In this document: positions 26,438 through 37,180 of the stretch, piece after piece | How positions within the stretch are numbered: the first letter of the stretch is position 1 | Layout: the number at the start of each line of letters is the position of its first letter | Assembly: GCF_900142175.1 (NCBI RefSeq) | Contig: NZ_FQZX01000003.1 | Span: 62,001-126,000, forward strand | DNA length: 64,000 nucleotides | Origin: Maribacter aquivivus | GTDB lineage: Bacteria > Bacteroidota > Bacteroidia > Flavobacteriales > Flavobacteriaceae | Direction of reading: 5' to 3' | The notes under the pieces: generated by a model | Told to the model about the DNA's origin: nothing | What the model saw: the letters and a program-made list of their open reading frames with translations, nothing else | The model's database searches: none | Position numbers and translations under genes: made by a program

Positions 26438-27250
26438 ATGGATTACAAAAAAATTACCGAGACTCCGTCTAACCACGACAATTTAGAGTTGATGGATACT
26501 ACTACTATTCTTCAAAAAATGAATGAGGAGGATAAGAAGATTGCCGATGCAGTAGAAAAAACGATTCCGCAAGTAACAAAACTAGTAGATGCCTTGACAG
26601 AGAGATTCAATAAAGGCGGAAGATTATTTTACATAGGTGCAGGGACCAGTGGTAGATTAGGGATTTTAGATGCTTCTGAAATTCCGCCAACTTTTGGTAT
26701 GCCGCATGAACGTGTAGTTGGTTTAATTGCTGGTGGTGATACTGCAATTAGAAAAGCGGTTGAAAACGCTGAAGATGCAACTAAACAGGCATGGTTAGAT
26801 TTAAAAGCCCACGATATTAATACGAATGATGTGGTAGTGGGCATAGCTGCATCTGGTAGTACACCATACGTAATAGGAGGATTGGAAGATGCTAAGAAAA
26901 ACGGCATCCTCACTGCGGCAATTACCAACAATCCTGGAGCGCCAATTGCCAGAATTGCAGATATTCCTATTGAGATTAATGTAGGTCCAGAATTTCTTAC
27001 AGGTAGTACTAGAATGAAAAGTGGTACGTCTCAAAAATTGGTTTTGAATATGATTTCTACAGCTCTAATGATTAAGATTGGCAGAGTGAAAGGGAATAAA
27101 ATGGTAAACATGCAATTAAGTAACGATAAGTTGGTTGATCGTGGTACGCGCTATATCATGGAAGGGCTGAATATTGAATACGCCGCGGCTGAAGCTTTGT
27201 TGAAACAACATGGCTCCGTTAAGCTAGCTATTGATGCTGGTAGGGGGTAA
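26438..27250 (+). CDS. murQ: N-acetylmuramic acid 6-phosphate etherase
   Basis: Cleaves the D-lactyl ether of MurNAc-6-P to give GlcNAc-6-P. The 270-residue SIS-domain protein has the family words GAGTSGRLGILDASEIPPTF near 67-86, GGDTAIRKAVENAED, the second loop GIAASGSTPYVIGG and GSTRMKSGTSQK. It is about 30 residues shorter at the C-terminus than E. coli MurQ; the SIS core is complete. It follows the DeoR regulator after four bases and ends in a strong hairpin. It completes the step between AnmK and NagB-PIG-L. Confidence 0.96.
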   Translation: MDYKKITETPSNHDNLELMDTTTILQKMNEEDKKIADAVEKTIPQVTKLVDALTERFNKGGRLFYIGAGTSGRLGILDASEIPPTFGMPHERVVGLIAGGDTAIRKAVENAEDATKQAWLDLKAHDINTNDVVVGIAASGSTPYVIGGLEDAKKNGILTAAITNNPGAPIARIADIPIEINVGPEFLTGSTRMKSGTSQKLVLNMISTALMIKIGRVKGNKMVNMQLSNDKLVDRGTRYIMEGLNIEYAAAEALLKQHGSVKLAIDAGRG

Positions 27251-27278
27251 TTGGCTCTTCTATATTTTACGTTAGAAT

Positions 27279-27318
27279 AAAAAAGGTCTGTAATCAAATA
27301 TGATTACAGACCTTTTTT
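27279..27318. terminator. bidirectional terminator after murQ
   Basis: A perfect 18-bp stem (27279-27296 with 27301-27318) around the loop AATA, with six A on one side and six T on the other. It lies between convergent murQ and the PQQ-type dehydrogenase. Confidence 0.9.
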
Positions 27319-27341
27319 GATTTCGAGAGCTTACTATTATT

Positions 27342-28463
27342 CTACTTTTTCGGAATTAGTTTATAAATACCTTTTCCTTCAACGGCTACATAAATAAAAC
27401 CATCGGGACCTTGCTTTACAGCACGTACTCTACCTAGTCCGTCCATTAATTTTTCACGGGCGATTACTTTGTTTCCATCCATAACTAATCGTTCTAAATA
27501 TTGAAAAGCCAAGGATCCTACTAAAAGACTCCCTTTCCAATTTTTGTACTTATCCGAAGTTACAAACTCCATTCCGCTTGGGGCAATAGAAGGTACCCAA
27601 TAATGTATGGGTTGCTCCATTCCGCTCATTTCTGTTTTGTCGGTAATTGGGGTGCCACCATAATTGATTCCGTAGGTAACCAATGGCCAGCCATAATTAG
27701 CCCCTTTTTTAATAATATTTATTTCATCACCACCTCTTGGCCCATGTTCGTTATCCCAAATTTCACCTGTATCAGGGTGCTTTATTAACCCTTGCGGATT
27801 TCGGTGTCCGTAACTGTAAATTGCAGTCTTCGCGCCTTTTTCGCTTATAAACGGATTGTCTTTCGGAATACGCCCATCGTCATGTAAACGGTAAATTTTA
27901 CCACCATCTCTTTTAATGTCTTGCGGGTTGATCTCTCTGTCGCCACGTTCGCCAATAGAGAAATATAAATATCCATCATTATCAAAAGCAATTCTGGATC
28001 CAAAATGTTGCCCTTTTGTAGTATTTGGTGCAGCCTTATAAAGCACTTGTTTTTCGGTCAAAGAATTGTTCTTCAATTTTGCTCTCATCAATGCGGTATG
28101 TCCACCTTTTTCTTCACCTTCAACTGATGCATAAGTAAGGTAGATCCATCCGTTTTCTTTGTACTTAGGGTGAAGGGCAACATCTAATAATCCGCCTTGA
28201 CCTCTATTATACACTTCAGGTAAATTACCGATTATCGTTTTTTTTCCATTGTTAAAATGAATCAATTTGCCTTCTTTTTCAGTGATTAAAATACTATTGT
28301 CAGGAAAGAAGGTGAACCCCCATGGAATCTGTACCTCATCGACGAACAGCTCAGCTGTGAAAACAGACTCTTTGGGTGTAGTTACTTTGTTATCAGTATT
28401 TTGCGCGCAAGAAAAATTTAGCGATACAACGAATAAAAGGTTGAAGATGATACTATTTTTCAT
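27342..28463 (-). CDS. PQQ-dependent sugar dehydrogenase (aldose dehydrogenase-like) lipoprotein
   Basis: A 373-residue six-bladed propeller of the GSDH/Hedgehog-interacting family (YliI/Asd type), which oxidises aldoses with PQQ. Family words include VPWGFTF-like IPWGFTFFPDN, GQGGLLDVALHP, HFGSRIAFDNDGYLYFSIGERGD, IYSYGHRNPQGL and EHGPRGGDEINI. ATG 28463 gives a lipoprotein signal with lipobox NFSC at about Cys18; the longer frame opens with TTG. The residues after Cys (AQNTDN) lack the surface-export pattern, so it is probably periplasmic. No PQQ biosynthesis genes are visible, so cofactor supply is open. Confidence 0.9.
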   Translation of the reverse strand: MKNSIIFNLLFVVSLNFSCAQNTDNKVTTPKESVFTAELFVDEVQIPWGFTFFPDNSILITEKEGKLIHFNNGKKTIIGNLPEVYNRGQGGLLDVALHPKYKENGWIYLTYASVEGEEKGGHTALMRAKLKNNSLTEKQVLYKAAPNTTKGQHFGSRIAFDNDGYLYFSIGERGDREINPQDIKRDGGKIYRLHDDGRIPKDNPFISEKGAKTAIYSYGHRNPQGLIKHPDTGEIWDNEHGPRGGDEINIIKKGANYGWPLVTYGINYGGTPITDKTEMSGMEQPIHYWVPSIAPSGMEFVTSDKYKNWKGSLLVGSLAFQYLERLVMDGNKVIAREKLMDGLGRVRAVKQGPDGFIYVAVEGKGIYKLIPKK

Positions 28464-28590
28464 ATACAAGCGTTAGAAATATATTAGAGAACACATGATT
28501 ATTTAAAAGATAAAATATAAGTATAAAAATTACACCAAAGAACTAATTAGATCCCAAATCAACTTTGTTCTTAAAAACGAATCTTAACCT

Positions 28591-31500
28591 ATGCTTCCAA
28601 AACAACAGCGGTATGCGCTGTATGTACTTCTTCTGATCGTTATTTCAGTAATCGGTACTACGGCATTAGCCAACTCTAAAGTAACTACTTTGTACGAAGA
28701 GGTGGCACATGTAATCGAAAAGGCTGTTTCGGTTTCTACCAAAAACACATCTACTTTAGAAAAGAAGGCTCCAGTTGCACGAAAGTCTAACTTAGCCACT
28801 TCAGCAATGTTTACTACACTGATTGTAGGTGCAGATGCTACGGAAACTTGTAACGATAACGGTTTTACAATTGCACGTTTTAATTTATGTGGTGATTTTG
28901 ATGATCGTATTATAAGTTTATTTGGTGGGCCACATAGTTCAGTTTCATGGCAAGTATTAGGTGGCTCCTGCTCAGCGAACGTAAACACAGAATGCCCGAA
29001 TACTACAGCATCTTGTTATTCTACAATTAGTTCTGGACAAACATTTAATTTAGACGCTAGTTCTGTTCCTGCAACTTCAGGTGCTGAATATAGAGTATTG
29101 GTAGATGGTCAACCCTATTACTTTAAAGTAAAGAAAAGTACCATAACCCAAACGTATGTAAAACAAGATTATATCTGTGGTGTTGATGGTAGAATACAGA
29201 TTACCAATCTTTCTAGTGCATATGAATTTAGTATTAATGGTGGTACTTCTTGGCAAGGTGCTATATTTTCTAACCTAACACCAGGTACGTATAATATACT
29301 AGCTAGATTAAAAAATACGGCAAATACTTGTGAATACCCTTATGAGCCTATTGTAATTGAAGAAAAGGAAATTGAAATAGCTGCTACTTTTACAGATGCA
29401 TTGTGTAGCGGAGATACCGGTAGTATTACCGTTACTGCTTCTAATGTTCCTGGTCCTTATAAATACACTTTGTTAAACTCTAGTGGTGTAGCCCAAGAGT
29501 TTACTGCTTATATAGCAACAAACCCTTATACGTTTTCTGCGGTAGGTTTTGGTACATATACGGTACAGGTAGAAACACAACAATGTACAGGAGATCCTTT
29601 AAACGGAATTACCGCTCCAAGACAAGATGTAGATACTAGCGGAAACCCTTTAACTATTGGTGCTGGAGCTTCAGCTCTAGATGCTTCGACAGAGGTAAAT
29701 AGTAGTTTTGGGTGTTCAGATATTTCTAGTGTAGATATTACTTTAAATACTACAGGAGGTTCAGCACCTTATACATTTACAGTTAATGGCGGACCAGTAC
29801 AGCCTTCATTTGGCGATGCTGCTACAGATTCGGGTACTACTACATTTACAGTAACTACTGCAGGTACTTATGATTTTGTTATTACTGATAGTAATGGTTG
29901 TATTATAAACGCATCTTCTGATGTAGAAAATTTATTGCCACCAGATGTAACGGTTGCAGGTATTGATGGTACTTGTAGTAATGGTGGGGCAAAATTAGAG
30001 TTTACTATAAATAATGGTAGAGGTTATAATATCTCATATAGAGAAAGTGCTTCTGACGCTTGGGTAAGCACACCACAAATTTCAGTAGCGGCAGGTACTT
30101 ATAATGATATTGAAGTAAGATACCAACAAGGTGCGTTTGAATGTACTTTAGATTTACCTTCTGTAACGGTTGATACTGTTGGTTCATTAACAGGTAGTGC
30201 TACTAAAGTTGCCGATGTAACATGTACAGGTGCTGGAACTACTGGCGGACAAATTGATTTTGTTGGTCCATTTTCTGGTGGATCAGGTAGTGGATATGTT
30301 TTTAGTATTGATGGGGTTAATTTCTCTGCAATAACTTCTTATACCGATTTAGCAGCGGGTACCTATACTCCAATTATTAAAGATGCTGGTGGTTGTCGAT
30401 TAGATCTTACTGCAATTGAAATTTTGGATGTTGATCCACCTACAAATTTAGACTTTGCACAAAGTAATGTTAGTTGTGCAGCTGGTACTTCAGACGTTCA
30501 ATTAACACCAACAAGTAATGCAGCGATAAATAGGTATGAAATTATAAGTCCGGCTTATTTTGACAATGGAAATAACGATACTTTTACTGGGTTAAATACT
30601 TCACAAGCATATATTTTTCAAATAACAGATGTTAACGGTTGTTCATATACTGAAGGGTTTAGACCTATAGTTATCAGTTCTATTCGTGTTCGTGTAAAAT
30701 CTGGCGGAGACTTAAGAGTTTGTAATGGTGAAACAGATGGTACAGGTACTTTTATTATTGATGGATTTGCAAATAACTATACTTACGATATTAACGGAGG
30801 ATTATTCACTGGAGGTCCTCAAAGTACAAGTGAAGTAGTTTTACCTTCATCGGGTGTTGGTACATATACTATTACAGTAACAGATACTGATACTGGTTGT
30901 ACAGATACCACATCATTTGATATTCAAGATGCACCTGTATTAGATTTATCTACTAGTACGGTTACGGCTATGAGCTGTGCCAATGGAAATTTAGGCGCTG
31001 TTAGAGCAGATGCAATAGGCGGTTGGGGTACATTTAGATATACTTTAACACAACCTGTAGGACCACAAATAGGACCAAAATCTGGAAGGACCTTTAGTAA
31101 TCTTTCTGCAGCGGGAACATACACATTAACTGTTGAAGATGCTGAAGGTTGTACAGATACTTTTTCTTTCGATTTAAATCCTATTGATGCTCCAATTATA
31201 GCATTAGATGGTCCATCTTCAGATTTTTGTTTTGTAGCAGGTACAGGAGCGACTGTTGCCGTAACTTCTACAGCAGGTACAGCAGCTATTGGTTCGCATC
31301 AGTATAGAATTAACGGAGGTACACTTCAACCAACTCCGAATTTTGCAGGACTTTCTCCTGGTAATTATACAATTGAAGTTGTTGATGGTAATGACTGTTC
31401 AGATAGTCTTTCAGTTACTATTGCTCCGCAATTAAGAGTGAATACAAGTATTGTAGCTGAAATACCTTGTGGCGGAGCTGATGGTAGAATTGAAGTAAGT

Positions 31501-34500
31501 GTTAATGGAGGTTATACCTCTGGTGTTGGAGCTAAACAGTATGAAGTTAGTTCTGATGGTGGTGCTACTTTTGGTACGGCAATTCCACTTACTACCAATA
31601 CTTTTGATTATGATACCAATGTACCTGGAGATTATGTTTTCAGAATTACAGATAATAATACTACAAGCAGTGGTTGTGTTGCACAGTCTGTTGCCATTAC
31701 ATTAAACCCGCCTCAGAATATTGCTGCAGCGGCATATACTACTAGGCCAGTAAGTTGTAGTTCTACTAACAATGGTTCTGTTACTATAATACCAGATGCT
31801 ACAAGTGGTGTACCACCTTACGAAGTTAATTTCAATGGAATGGGTTGGGCTTCAGAAACGGTATACTCTAACTTAACGGTAGGTACCTATTCTTACTTGG
31901 TTAGAGATGCTAGAGGTTGTGAGACGCCAGCTGATACATTTGATATTACATTAGATGGCACTCCGCCACCAGCAACTACAGTTTCTGAAGTACAGGCAGT
32001 TTGTGGAGGTAGTGGACCAGTTAGTGGCGGAATTAATATTGATGCCGTGACTGATGGAACTCCTGACTATACATTTATTATAGAGGACAATACAGGTGTA
32101 GAAATTACGCGTGTAGAAAATCAAAGTGCTTTTCCAATACAAATTTTAGATGCAGGTTTAGTAACGGGAGATTATACTGTTATTACAATTGATGCTAATG
32201 GATGTACTGATATCGATACTGTTTCTATTACTTCAAACGAAGTAGTAATTACACCAATACCGCCACCAGCGCCAGCAAATTGTGATGATACCGCTTTTAC
32301 GTATGCAGTTACCGTAAGTGGAGGTTCTGGGTCATATCAAATAAGATTAATAGATCAACCAGGTTTTTATAACTTGAATGATACGCCAACGGTAAACGAT
32401 CATACATTTAGTAATACTGCAGATGGTATTCAATACGGAGTAGCTTATACTGTTGTTGTTTTAGATGTGGTTACAAACTGTACGTATGAGCAGGAAATTC
32501 CTCCTGTAGATGCGCCTTCAACATTAGATGTTACAGCAACTTCAACGCCAGGGGCATGTGATGTAAACAGAAATGGAGAAATAGCTTATGAAATAATTGG
32601 TTATACAATTGGTGATGCTTTAAGAATTGAATTGATAGATAATTCAGACGGCTCAAGTATAATTCTTGAAAATTCTGTAACAACATCAGCATTGCCATAT
32701 ACTGGTACATATGCAGAATTGCCGGGTAGCTATCAGATATTGGTTGAAAATTTAACTGATACGTGTACAGATGCCGCTTCGGTTATAATACTTCAGAATT
32801 TACCTGATATTGATATCTTACAAGAAGTTCCTGCAAATTGTAATGCTTTTGGTCAGGTAACCGTACAGGGTAGAGGTGGTTCAGGTGGACCTTATGAATT
32901 TGCTTTTATGGATACAGGTGTAGCTCCTTCAGGTTGGACTACGGATACAACGTTTTCGGCAGCTGATGGTACTTATGATGTTTATGTAAGAGATGCAAGT
33001 GGTTGTACATCTTTTGATATTGCAACTATAATTTCATTAGATCCAGATTTACCGGTTCCAACATTTGCAGTAGTAAATCAATGTGATCCTACGTCAACTG
33101 CTTTTGATATTACTGTAAGAGTGCCTAGTTCTGTTAACACTCCAAGATTCACTTTGGGTGGTGATGAGCAACTACCAACAGTAGTTGGTGCATTTTGGGA
33201 GTATACATATATTGTAAGTAGTCCTGGTGATTATGTAGTAGATGTAGTAGATGCCAATGGTTGTACCAGTGAAGGTATTGCTACGGTTTACGATTTCTTA
33301 TCGGCTACTGGTAGATTTTCAACAGATAGTACTTGTAATGATGCCGATGGTATTATAACTATATCGACAACTGGAGGTAGTGGTGATTTTACTTATGAAT
33401 TGACAGGTACTGATTATAACGCAAGTGCGGTAGGTTTAATAACACAAACTAATGATCCAATATTTACAGGATTAACTCCTGGAACGTATGAAGTTCGAAT
33501 AATTGATCGAGTTGTAAACGATGGTGCTGGTTTCTGTGAAACAACCGTTTCTAACATTATACTAAACCAAGCAGCACAGCCATTAATTGTTTCAGAAGAA
33601 GCAATTGATATTAGCTGTAGAGATGAAAATGATGGCTCTATAGAGATAGTAGTTGGTCCGGCAAATGCATTGGTACCATTTACATCTCAAGATACTCCGA
33701 TCACCTATATTTTAAATGATGTTAGCTCAGGAACTACAGAGGTGACAAGAAATAATACTGGTGCTTTTTCTAGTTTACCAGCAGGTGATTATCAAGTACA
33801 GGTTGTAACGGCACGTAACTGTGAGGTACTATCTGCTGTACATACTATTACAAATCCTGATGCATTTAGCATTACGGCCAGTGCTGCAGATTTTGCTTGT
33901 GAGCCAGGTGCAAATAGATATAGTTCAACCATTATCACGGTAAATGTAGTAGACGCAGGTACTGTTGGTTCAGGATATCAATATAGTATCACTGGTTTTG
34001 AAAATTATCAAACGCTGAATACGTTTGAAATCATTGATAATGGTAGTGCTCAAAATATCACTGTTTATGCTATTGATGGTAATGGTTGTCAGACGACATT
34101 TGACGTTCCTACTATCAATCCACCAACAGATGTTGTTCCTACAATTGTTGAGGTAGATATTTTAAATTGTAGAGATGATGAACGTGTACGAATAGAGGTA
34201 GCGGGAACAACCGATTTTACGGTAAATACGGTTTCGGTTACAGCGGTTGCTCCAGTAACAAATACAGCAGGTAACAACTATGTTGATGTGTACTTGCCAG
34301 ATGTTGGTGATTACTTGTTCGAGATTGTTGATAATACAGTAGGTTGTACCTATCCAATGCCTGTGCACACGGTAAATACTCCTATTGCTCCTACAGTATT
34401 AATTAGCGAGGCTAAACCTGTTAGTTGTGCGGTACCTGGTAATGATGGTGCTTTGTTCATTACGGTTAGCGATTATGTTGGTGTATTTGATTACATCGTT

Positions 34501-37158
34501 TATGAGGCTACTGATGATACAAGAACAACGCCTTTGGCTTCAGGAACTTTCGATACCAATAATTTCCCTGATATCAACGGTGACGAAGCTAGAATAGACA
34601 ATCTAATAGGTGGTAACTTAATTGTTGATGTAATTTCTATAGATACACCGTTCTGTTCAGGAACTAGTAATGTGACGAACATTAGAACTCCGAATGGGGA
34701 ACTTCAAGTGACTGCAGAATCTATAGGTAATGTAAGTTGTACGAATGATACAGGCGAAATAATAGCTACCGGTACTGGTGGTTGGGATACTACTCCGTAT
34801 GAGTACAGATTGTTAATGAGCACGGATGGTGGTTCTACGTACACTACTGAGATAGCAGCATTCTCAAATAATAATGAATTTACAGGTTTGTCTTTCGGAT
34901 TTTATGAAGTAGAAATTACAGATGTTGAAGGATGTACAAATACAGTAGAAATAGAATTAGAAGAAGTACCTCAAATTCTTGCAGGTATAAGAGAGCCACA
35001 AACACTAGATTGCCCTAATGGTAACAATGCGGTGCTAGAAGCTTATGACACTACAACAGGTGACGCCATTACAGCTACGGCTGGTGCAAGTGGAGGTTTT
35101 GCTGGTGCAGGTTACAACTATACTTTATTGTATTTAAGTGGTGATGATAACACAGCTATTGTTTCTCAAAGTGGATTACAAAACACACCTACTTTCATTG
35201 GTGATAGTGGCGGTTATATTAGCGCAGGTTGGTATGCAATAGAAGTATCTTCTAGTTTTGGATGTTCGTTTGTAACTGATGCCTACTATGTTGATCCACC
35301 ACCACCAATTCAACCAGTTTTGGTTCAAATAAGAGTACCAGGTTGTGGAGGAGATGGAGAAATAAGATTAACGGTTGAGAATCCTGATCCTTTATTTACG
35401 TATGAATACTTAAGAGTTGAAAACGGAGTAACCATTGGTACTTATGTGCCTATGACAGGTAATTCCTTTAATGCAACAGGTGTACAGGGTATAACGTATC
35501 AATATGATGTAAGAAAGGTTAATGCGGCAGGTGCCTGTCCGGCAATACGTTCTAATGGTATTACCATGACAGATGCTTCTGATCTTGAATTTTTACCAAA
35601 CTCTCCAGTAGATCCAATTTCTTGTGCATCTGAATTAGATGGTAGAATAGAATCTTTTGCAAGTGGCGGTGTAGGTAATAATATATTTACCTTATACATA
35701 GGGCAACCTACAGATGGTTTTAATCTTGGAACAGCAACTATATTCAGAGGTCCACAAGATGAAGGTACTTTTGAAGGACTTCCTGAAGGTACAGATTATT
35801 GGATTGGCGTTACAAGTGGTTTAACTTGTGAGGCTGTAGATGGTCCGTTTGAAATTGTTAGACCAGATCCTATAATCTTTGATGCCGTGCCTACAGATGT
35901 TTCTTGTAATGGTGAAGAAGATGGGTCGATTACTGTTTCTGTTAGCGCAGGTGGTGTAGGTTTAATTCAATTTGCTATTGCACCAAACTTTAATGAGTTC
36001 TTTAGTGATTCTGATAATCCTGGTACATATACTTTTGATGAGCTTGCAGCAGGTACATATGAGATTTTAATAAAAGATGACAACGGTTGTTTTGAAAAAG
36101 ATTTTATTACTGTTGAAGAGCCAGATGAGTTACAGATAATTAATATTGACACCACACCAGAGTTATGTATTGGCGCCAATAACGGTTCTGTTGTTTTTGA
36201 TGTAATCGGTGGTACTCCGTTCAATGATGTTACTGTAAATCCTACTCCGTATTTTGAGTACAAAATAGAAATGATTGATCCGGTAGATGAATCAGGTACT
36301 GCAGTATTTGCTCCTTACACAGGTGCTATTATAGAAGATTTACAGGGTGGAGCTTCTTATGTGATTTACGTCCAAGATGCTAATCTATGTGCGATATCAG
36401 AGTTGTTTACAATTACCATAGGAGTTGACTTAACGGCAGAACCACAAGTTCAATATGGCTGTGAAGGTATATTTCCAACGAGTACAACTACCATTCAATT
36501 AGAAAATAATAACTTATTGCCTGATTTGATGTTTGCTCTTGACCCTATTGATTCTACAGATGCGATTACTGCAAATGCTACCGATCAGTATGTTTGGGGA
36601 GATTTACCTGCTGGTGATCACATCGTGTACATTTATCATGAAAATGGTTGTACCAATATGGTTGAGTTTAGTATCGATGGATATGAGCCTTTAAGCCTAG
36701 TAGTAGATAAAACCGGACCTAACGAAGTTCTTGCAACTGCAGCTGGCGGATATGGTGAATATGAGTTCTTTTTCAACGGACAATCTTTTGGTGAGGAAAC
36801 TACATTTACAACCAATGAAAGCGGAATAGTAAATGTTCGTGTAAGAGATGCTAGAGGTTGTGAGTTAGAGCTTAGTGTACCATTTGAATTTACAGGTATG
36901 TTAGAATTCCCTAATTTCTTTACTCCTGATGGAGATAACTTAAATGATATCTGGTCACCTAAGAATAGGGATCTTTTTGATGGCGTTGAGGTTAGAATTT
37001 ATGACCGTTACGGTAGAGTAGTGGCTGTATTAGATGAGGTTAGCGGTTGGGACGGTACCTATGAAGGTAAAGAAGTCCCAACAGGAGATTATTGGTATGT
37101 AGTAAATGCCAATAGCGATTCGCTTAAGTATGTGGGTCACTTTACTTTATACAGATAA
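28591..37158 (+). CDS. giant SprB-repeat secreted protein with type-B T9SS C-terminal domain
   Basis: A 2855-residue exported protein. It has a signal peptide (YALYVLLLIVISVIGTTALA, cut near residue 27), a unique Cys-containing N-domain (about 90-190) and then roughly 28 diverged repeats of 75-110 residues. Each repeat follows the SprB plan: SCxGxxDGSI-like start, a GGxxPYxY strand, xLxxGTYxxxVxD and a closing GC. About two Cys per repeat suggest internal disulfides. The last 80 residues (FPNFFTPDGDNLNDIW, VRIYDRYGRVV, WDGTYEGKEVPTGDYWY) are the gliding-motility-associated type-B sorting domain (TIGR04131), so export is by type IX secretion. By analogy it is a surface adhesin. No sprF/porP-like partner lies beside it. 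A terminator follows. Confidence 0.93.
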   Translation: MLPKQQRYALYVLLLIVISVIGTTALANSKVTTLYEEVAHVIEKAVSVSTKNTSTLEKKAPVARKSNLATSAMFTTLIVGADATETCNDNGFTIARFNLCGDFDDRIISLFGGPHSSVSWQVLGGSCSANVNTECPNTTASCYSTISSGQTFNLDASSVPATSGAEYRVLVDGQPYYFKVKKSTITQTYVKQDYICGVDGRIQITNLSSAYEFSINGGTSWQGAIFSNLTPGTYNILARLKNTANTCEYPYEPIVIEEKEIEIAATFTDALCSGDTGSITVTASNVPGPYKYTLLNSSGVAQEFTAYIATNPYTFSAVGFGTYTVQVETQQCTGDPLNGITAPRQDVDTSGNPLTIGAGASALDASTEVNSSFGCSDISSVDITLNTTGGSAPYTFTVNGGPVQPSFGDAATDSGTTTFTVTTAGTYDFVITDSNGCIINASSDVENLLPPDVTVAGIDGTCSNGGAKLEFTINNGRGYNISYRESASDAWVSTPQISVAAGTYNDIEVRYQQGAFECTLDLPSVTVDTVGSLTGSATKVADVTCTGAGTTGGQIDFVGPFSGGSGSGYVFSIDGVNFSAITSYTDLAAGTYTPIIKDAGGCRLDLTAIEILDVDPPTNLDFAQSNVSCAAGTSDVQLTPTSNAAINRYEIISPAYFDNGNNDTFTGLNTSQAYIFQITDVNGCSYTEGFRPIVISSIRVRVKSGGDLRVCNGETDGTGTFIIDGFANNYTYDINGGLFTGGPQSTSEVVLPSSGVGTYTITVTDTDTGCTDTTSFDIQDAPVLDLSTSTVTAMSCANGNLGAVRADAIGGWGTFRYTLTQPVGPQIGPKSGRTFSNLSAAGTYTLTVEDAEGCTDTFSFDLNPIDAPIIALDGPSSDFCFVAGTGATVAVTSTAGTAAIGSHQYRINGGTLQPTPNFAGLSPGNYTIEVVDGNDCSDSLSVTIAPQLRVNTSIVAEIPCGGADGRIEVSVNGGYTSGVGAKQYEVSSDGGATFGTAIPLTTNTFDYDTNVPGDYVFRITDNNTTSSGCVAQSVAITLNPPQNIAAAAYTTRPVSCSSTNNGSVTIIPDATSGVPPYEVNFNGMGWASETVYSNLTVGTYSYLVRDARGCETPADTFDITLDGTPPPATTVSEVQAVCGGSGPVSGGINIDAVTDGTPDYTFIIEDNTGVEITRVENQSAFPIQILDAGLVTGDYTVITIDANGCTDIDTVSITSNEVVITPIPPPAPANCDDTAFTYAVTVSGGSGSYQIRLIDQPGFYNLNDTPTVNDHTFSNTADGIQYGVAYTVVVLDVVTNCTYEQEIPPVDAPSTLDVTATSTPGACDVNRNGEIAYEIIGYTIGDALRIELIDNSDGSSIILENSVTTSALPYTGTYAELPGSYQILVENLTDTCTDAASVIILQNLPDIDILQEVPANCNAFGQVTVQGRGGSGGPYEFAFMDTGVAPSGWTTDTTFSAADGTYDVYVRDASGCTSFDIATIISLDPDLPVPTFAVVNQCDPTSTAFDITVRVPSSVNTPRFTLGGDEQLPTVVGAFWEYTYIVSSPGDYVVDVVDANGCTSEGIATVYDFLSATGRFSTDSTCNDADGIITISTTGGSGDFTYELTGTDYNASAVGLITQTNDPIFTGLTPGTYEVRIIDRVVNDGAGFCETTVSNIILNQAAQPLIVSEEAIDISCRDENDGSIEIVVGPANALVPFTSQDTPITYILNDVSSGTTEVTRNNTGAFSSLPAGDYQVQVVTARNCEVLSAVHTITNPDAFSITASAADFACEPGANRYSSTIITVNVVDAGTVGSGYQYSITGFENYQTLNTFEIIDNGSAQNITVYAIDGNGCQTTFDVPTINPPTDVVPTIVEVDILNCRDDERVRIEVAGTTDFTVNTVSVTAVAPVTNTAGNNYVDVYLPDVGDYLFEIVDNTVGCTYPMPVHTVNTPIAPTVLISEAKPVSCAVPGNDGALFITVSDYVGVFDYIVYEATDDTRTTPLASGTFDTNNFPDINGDEARIDNLIGGNLIVDVISIDTPFCSGTSNVTNIRTPNGELQVTAESIGNVSCTNDTGEIIATGTGGWDTTPYEYRLLMSTDGGSTYTTEIAAFSNNNEFTGLSFGFYEVEITDVEGCTNTVEIELEEVPQILAGIREPQTLDCPNGNNAVLEAYDTTTGDAITATAGASGGFAGAGYNYTLLYLSGDDNTAIVSQSGLQNTPTFIGDSGGYISAGWYAIEVSSSFGCSFVTDAYYVDPPPPIQPVLVQIRVPGCGGDGEIRLTVENPDPLFTYEYLRVENGVTIGTYVPMTGNSFNATGVQGITYQYDVRKVNAAGACPAIRSNGITMTDASDLEFLPNSPVDPISCASELDGRIESFASGGVGNNIFTLYIGQPTDGFNLGTATIFRGPQDEGTFEGLPEGTDYWIGVTSGLTCEAVDGPFEIVRPDPIIFDAVPTDVSCNGEEDGSITVSVSAGGVGLIQFAIAPNFNEFFSDSDNPGTYTFDELAAGTYEILIKDDNGCFEKDFITVEEPDELQIINIDTTPELCIGANNGSVVFDVIGGTPFNDVTVNPTPYFEYKIEMIDPVDESGTAVFAPYTGAIIEDLQGGASYVIYVQDANLCAISELFTITIGVDLTAEPQVQYGCEGIFPTSTTTIQLENNNLLPDLMFALDPIDSTDAITANATDQYVWGDLPAGDHIVYIYHENGCTNMVEFSIDGYEPLSLVVDKTGPNEVLATAAGGYGEYEFFFNGQSFGEETTFTTNESGIVNVRVRDARGCELELSVPFEFTGMLEFPNFFTPDGDNLNDIWSPKNRDLFDGVEVRIYDRYGRVVAVLDEVSGWDGTYEGKEVPTGDYWYVVNANSDSLKYVGHFTLYR

Positions 37159-37180
37159 ATAAAAGAGAGAACATAGATTT

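Noticed and set aside
28584..28988. Open frame of 134 codons on the minus strand opposite the start of the giant secreted-protein gene
   Set aside because: It lies fully inside a well-supported repeat protein on the other strand, has no recognisable domain and is one of many such shadows in this long low-complexity gene.
28591..37158. Regularly spaced repeats considered as a possible CRISPR or satellite array
   Set aside because: The repeats are protein-level repeats of 75-110 codons with poor nucleotide identity in one continuous reading frame.
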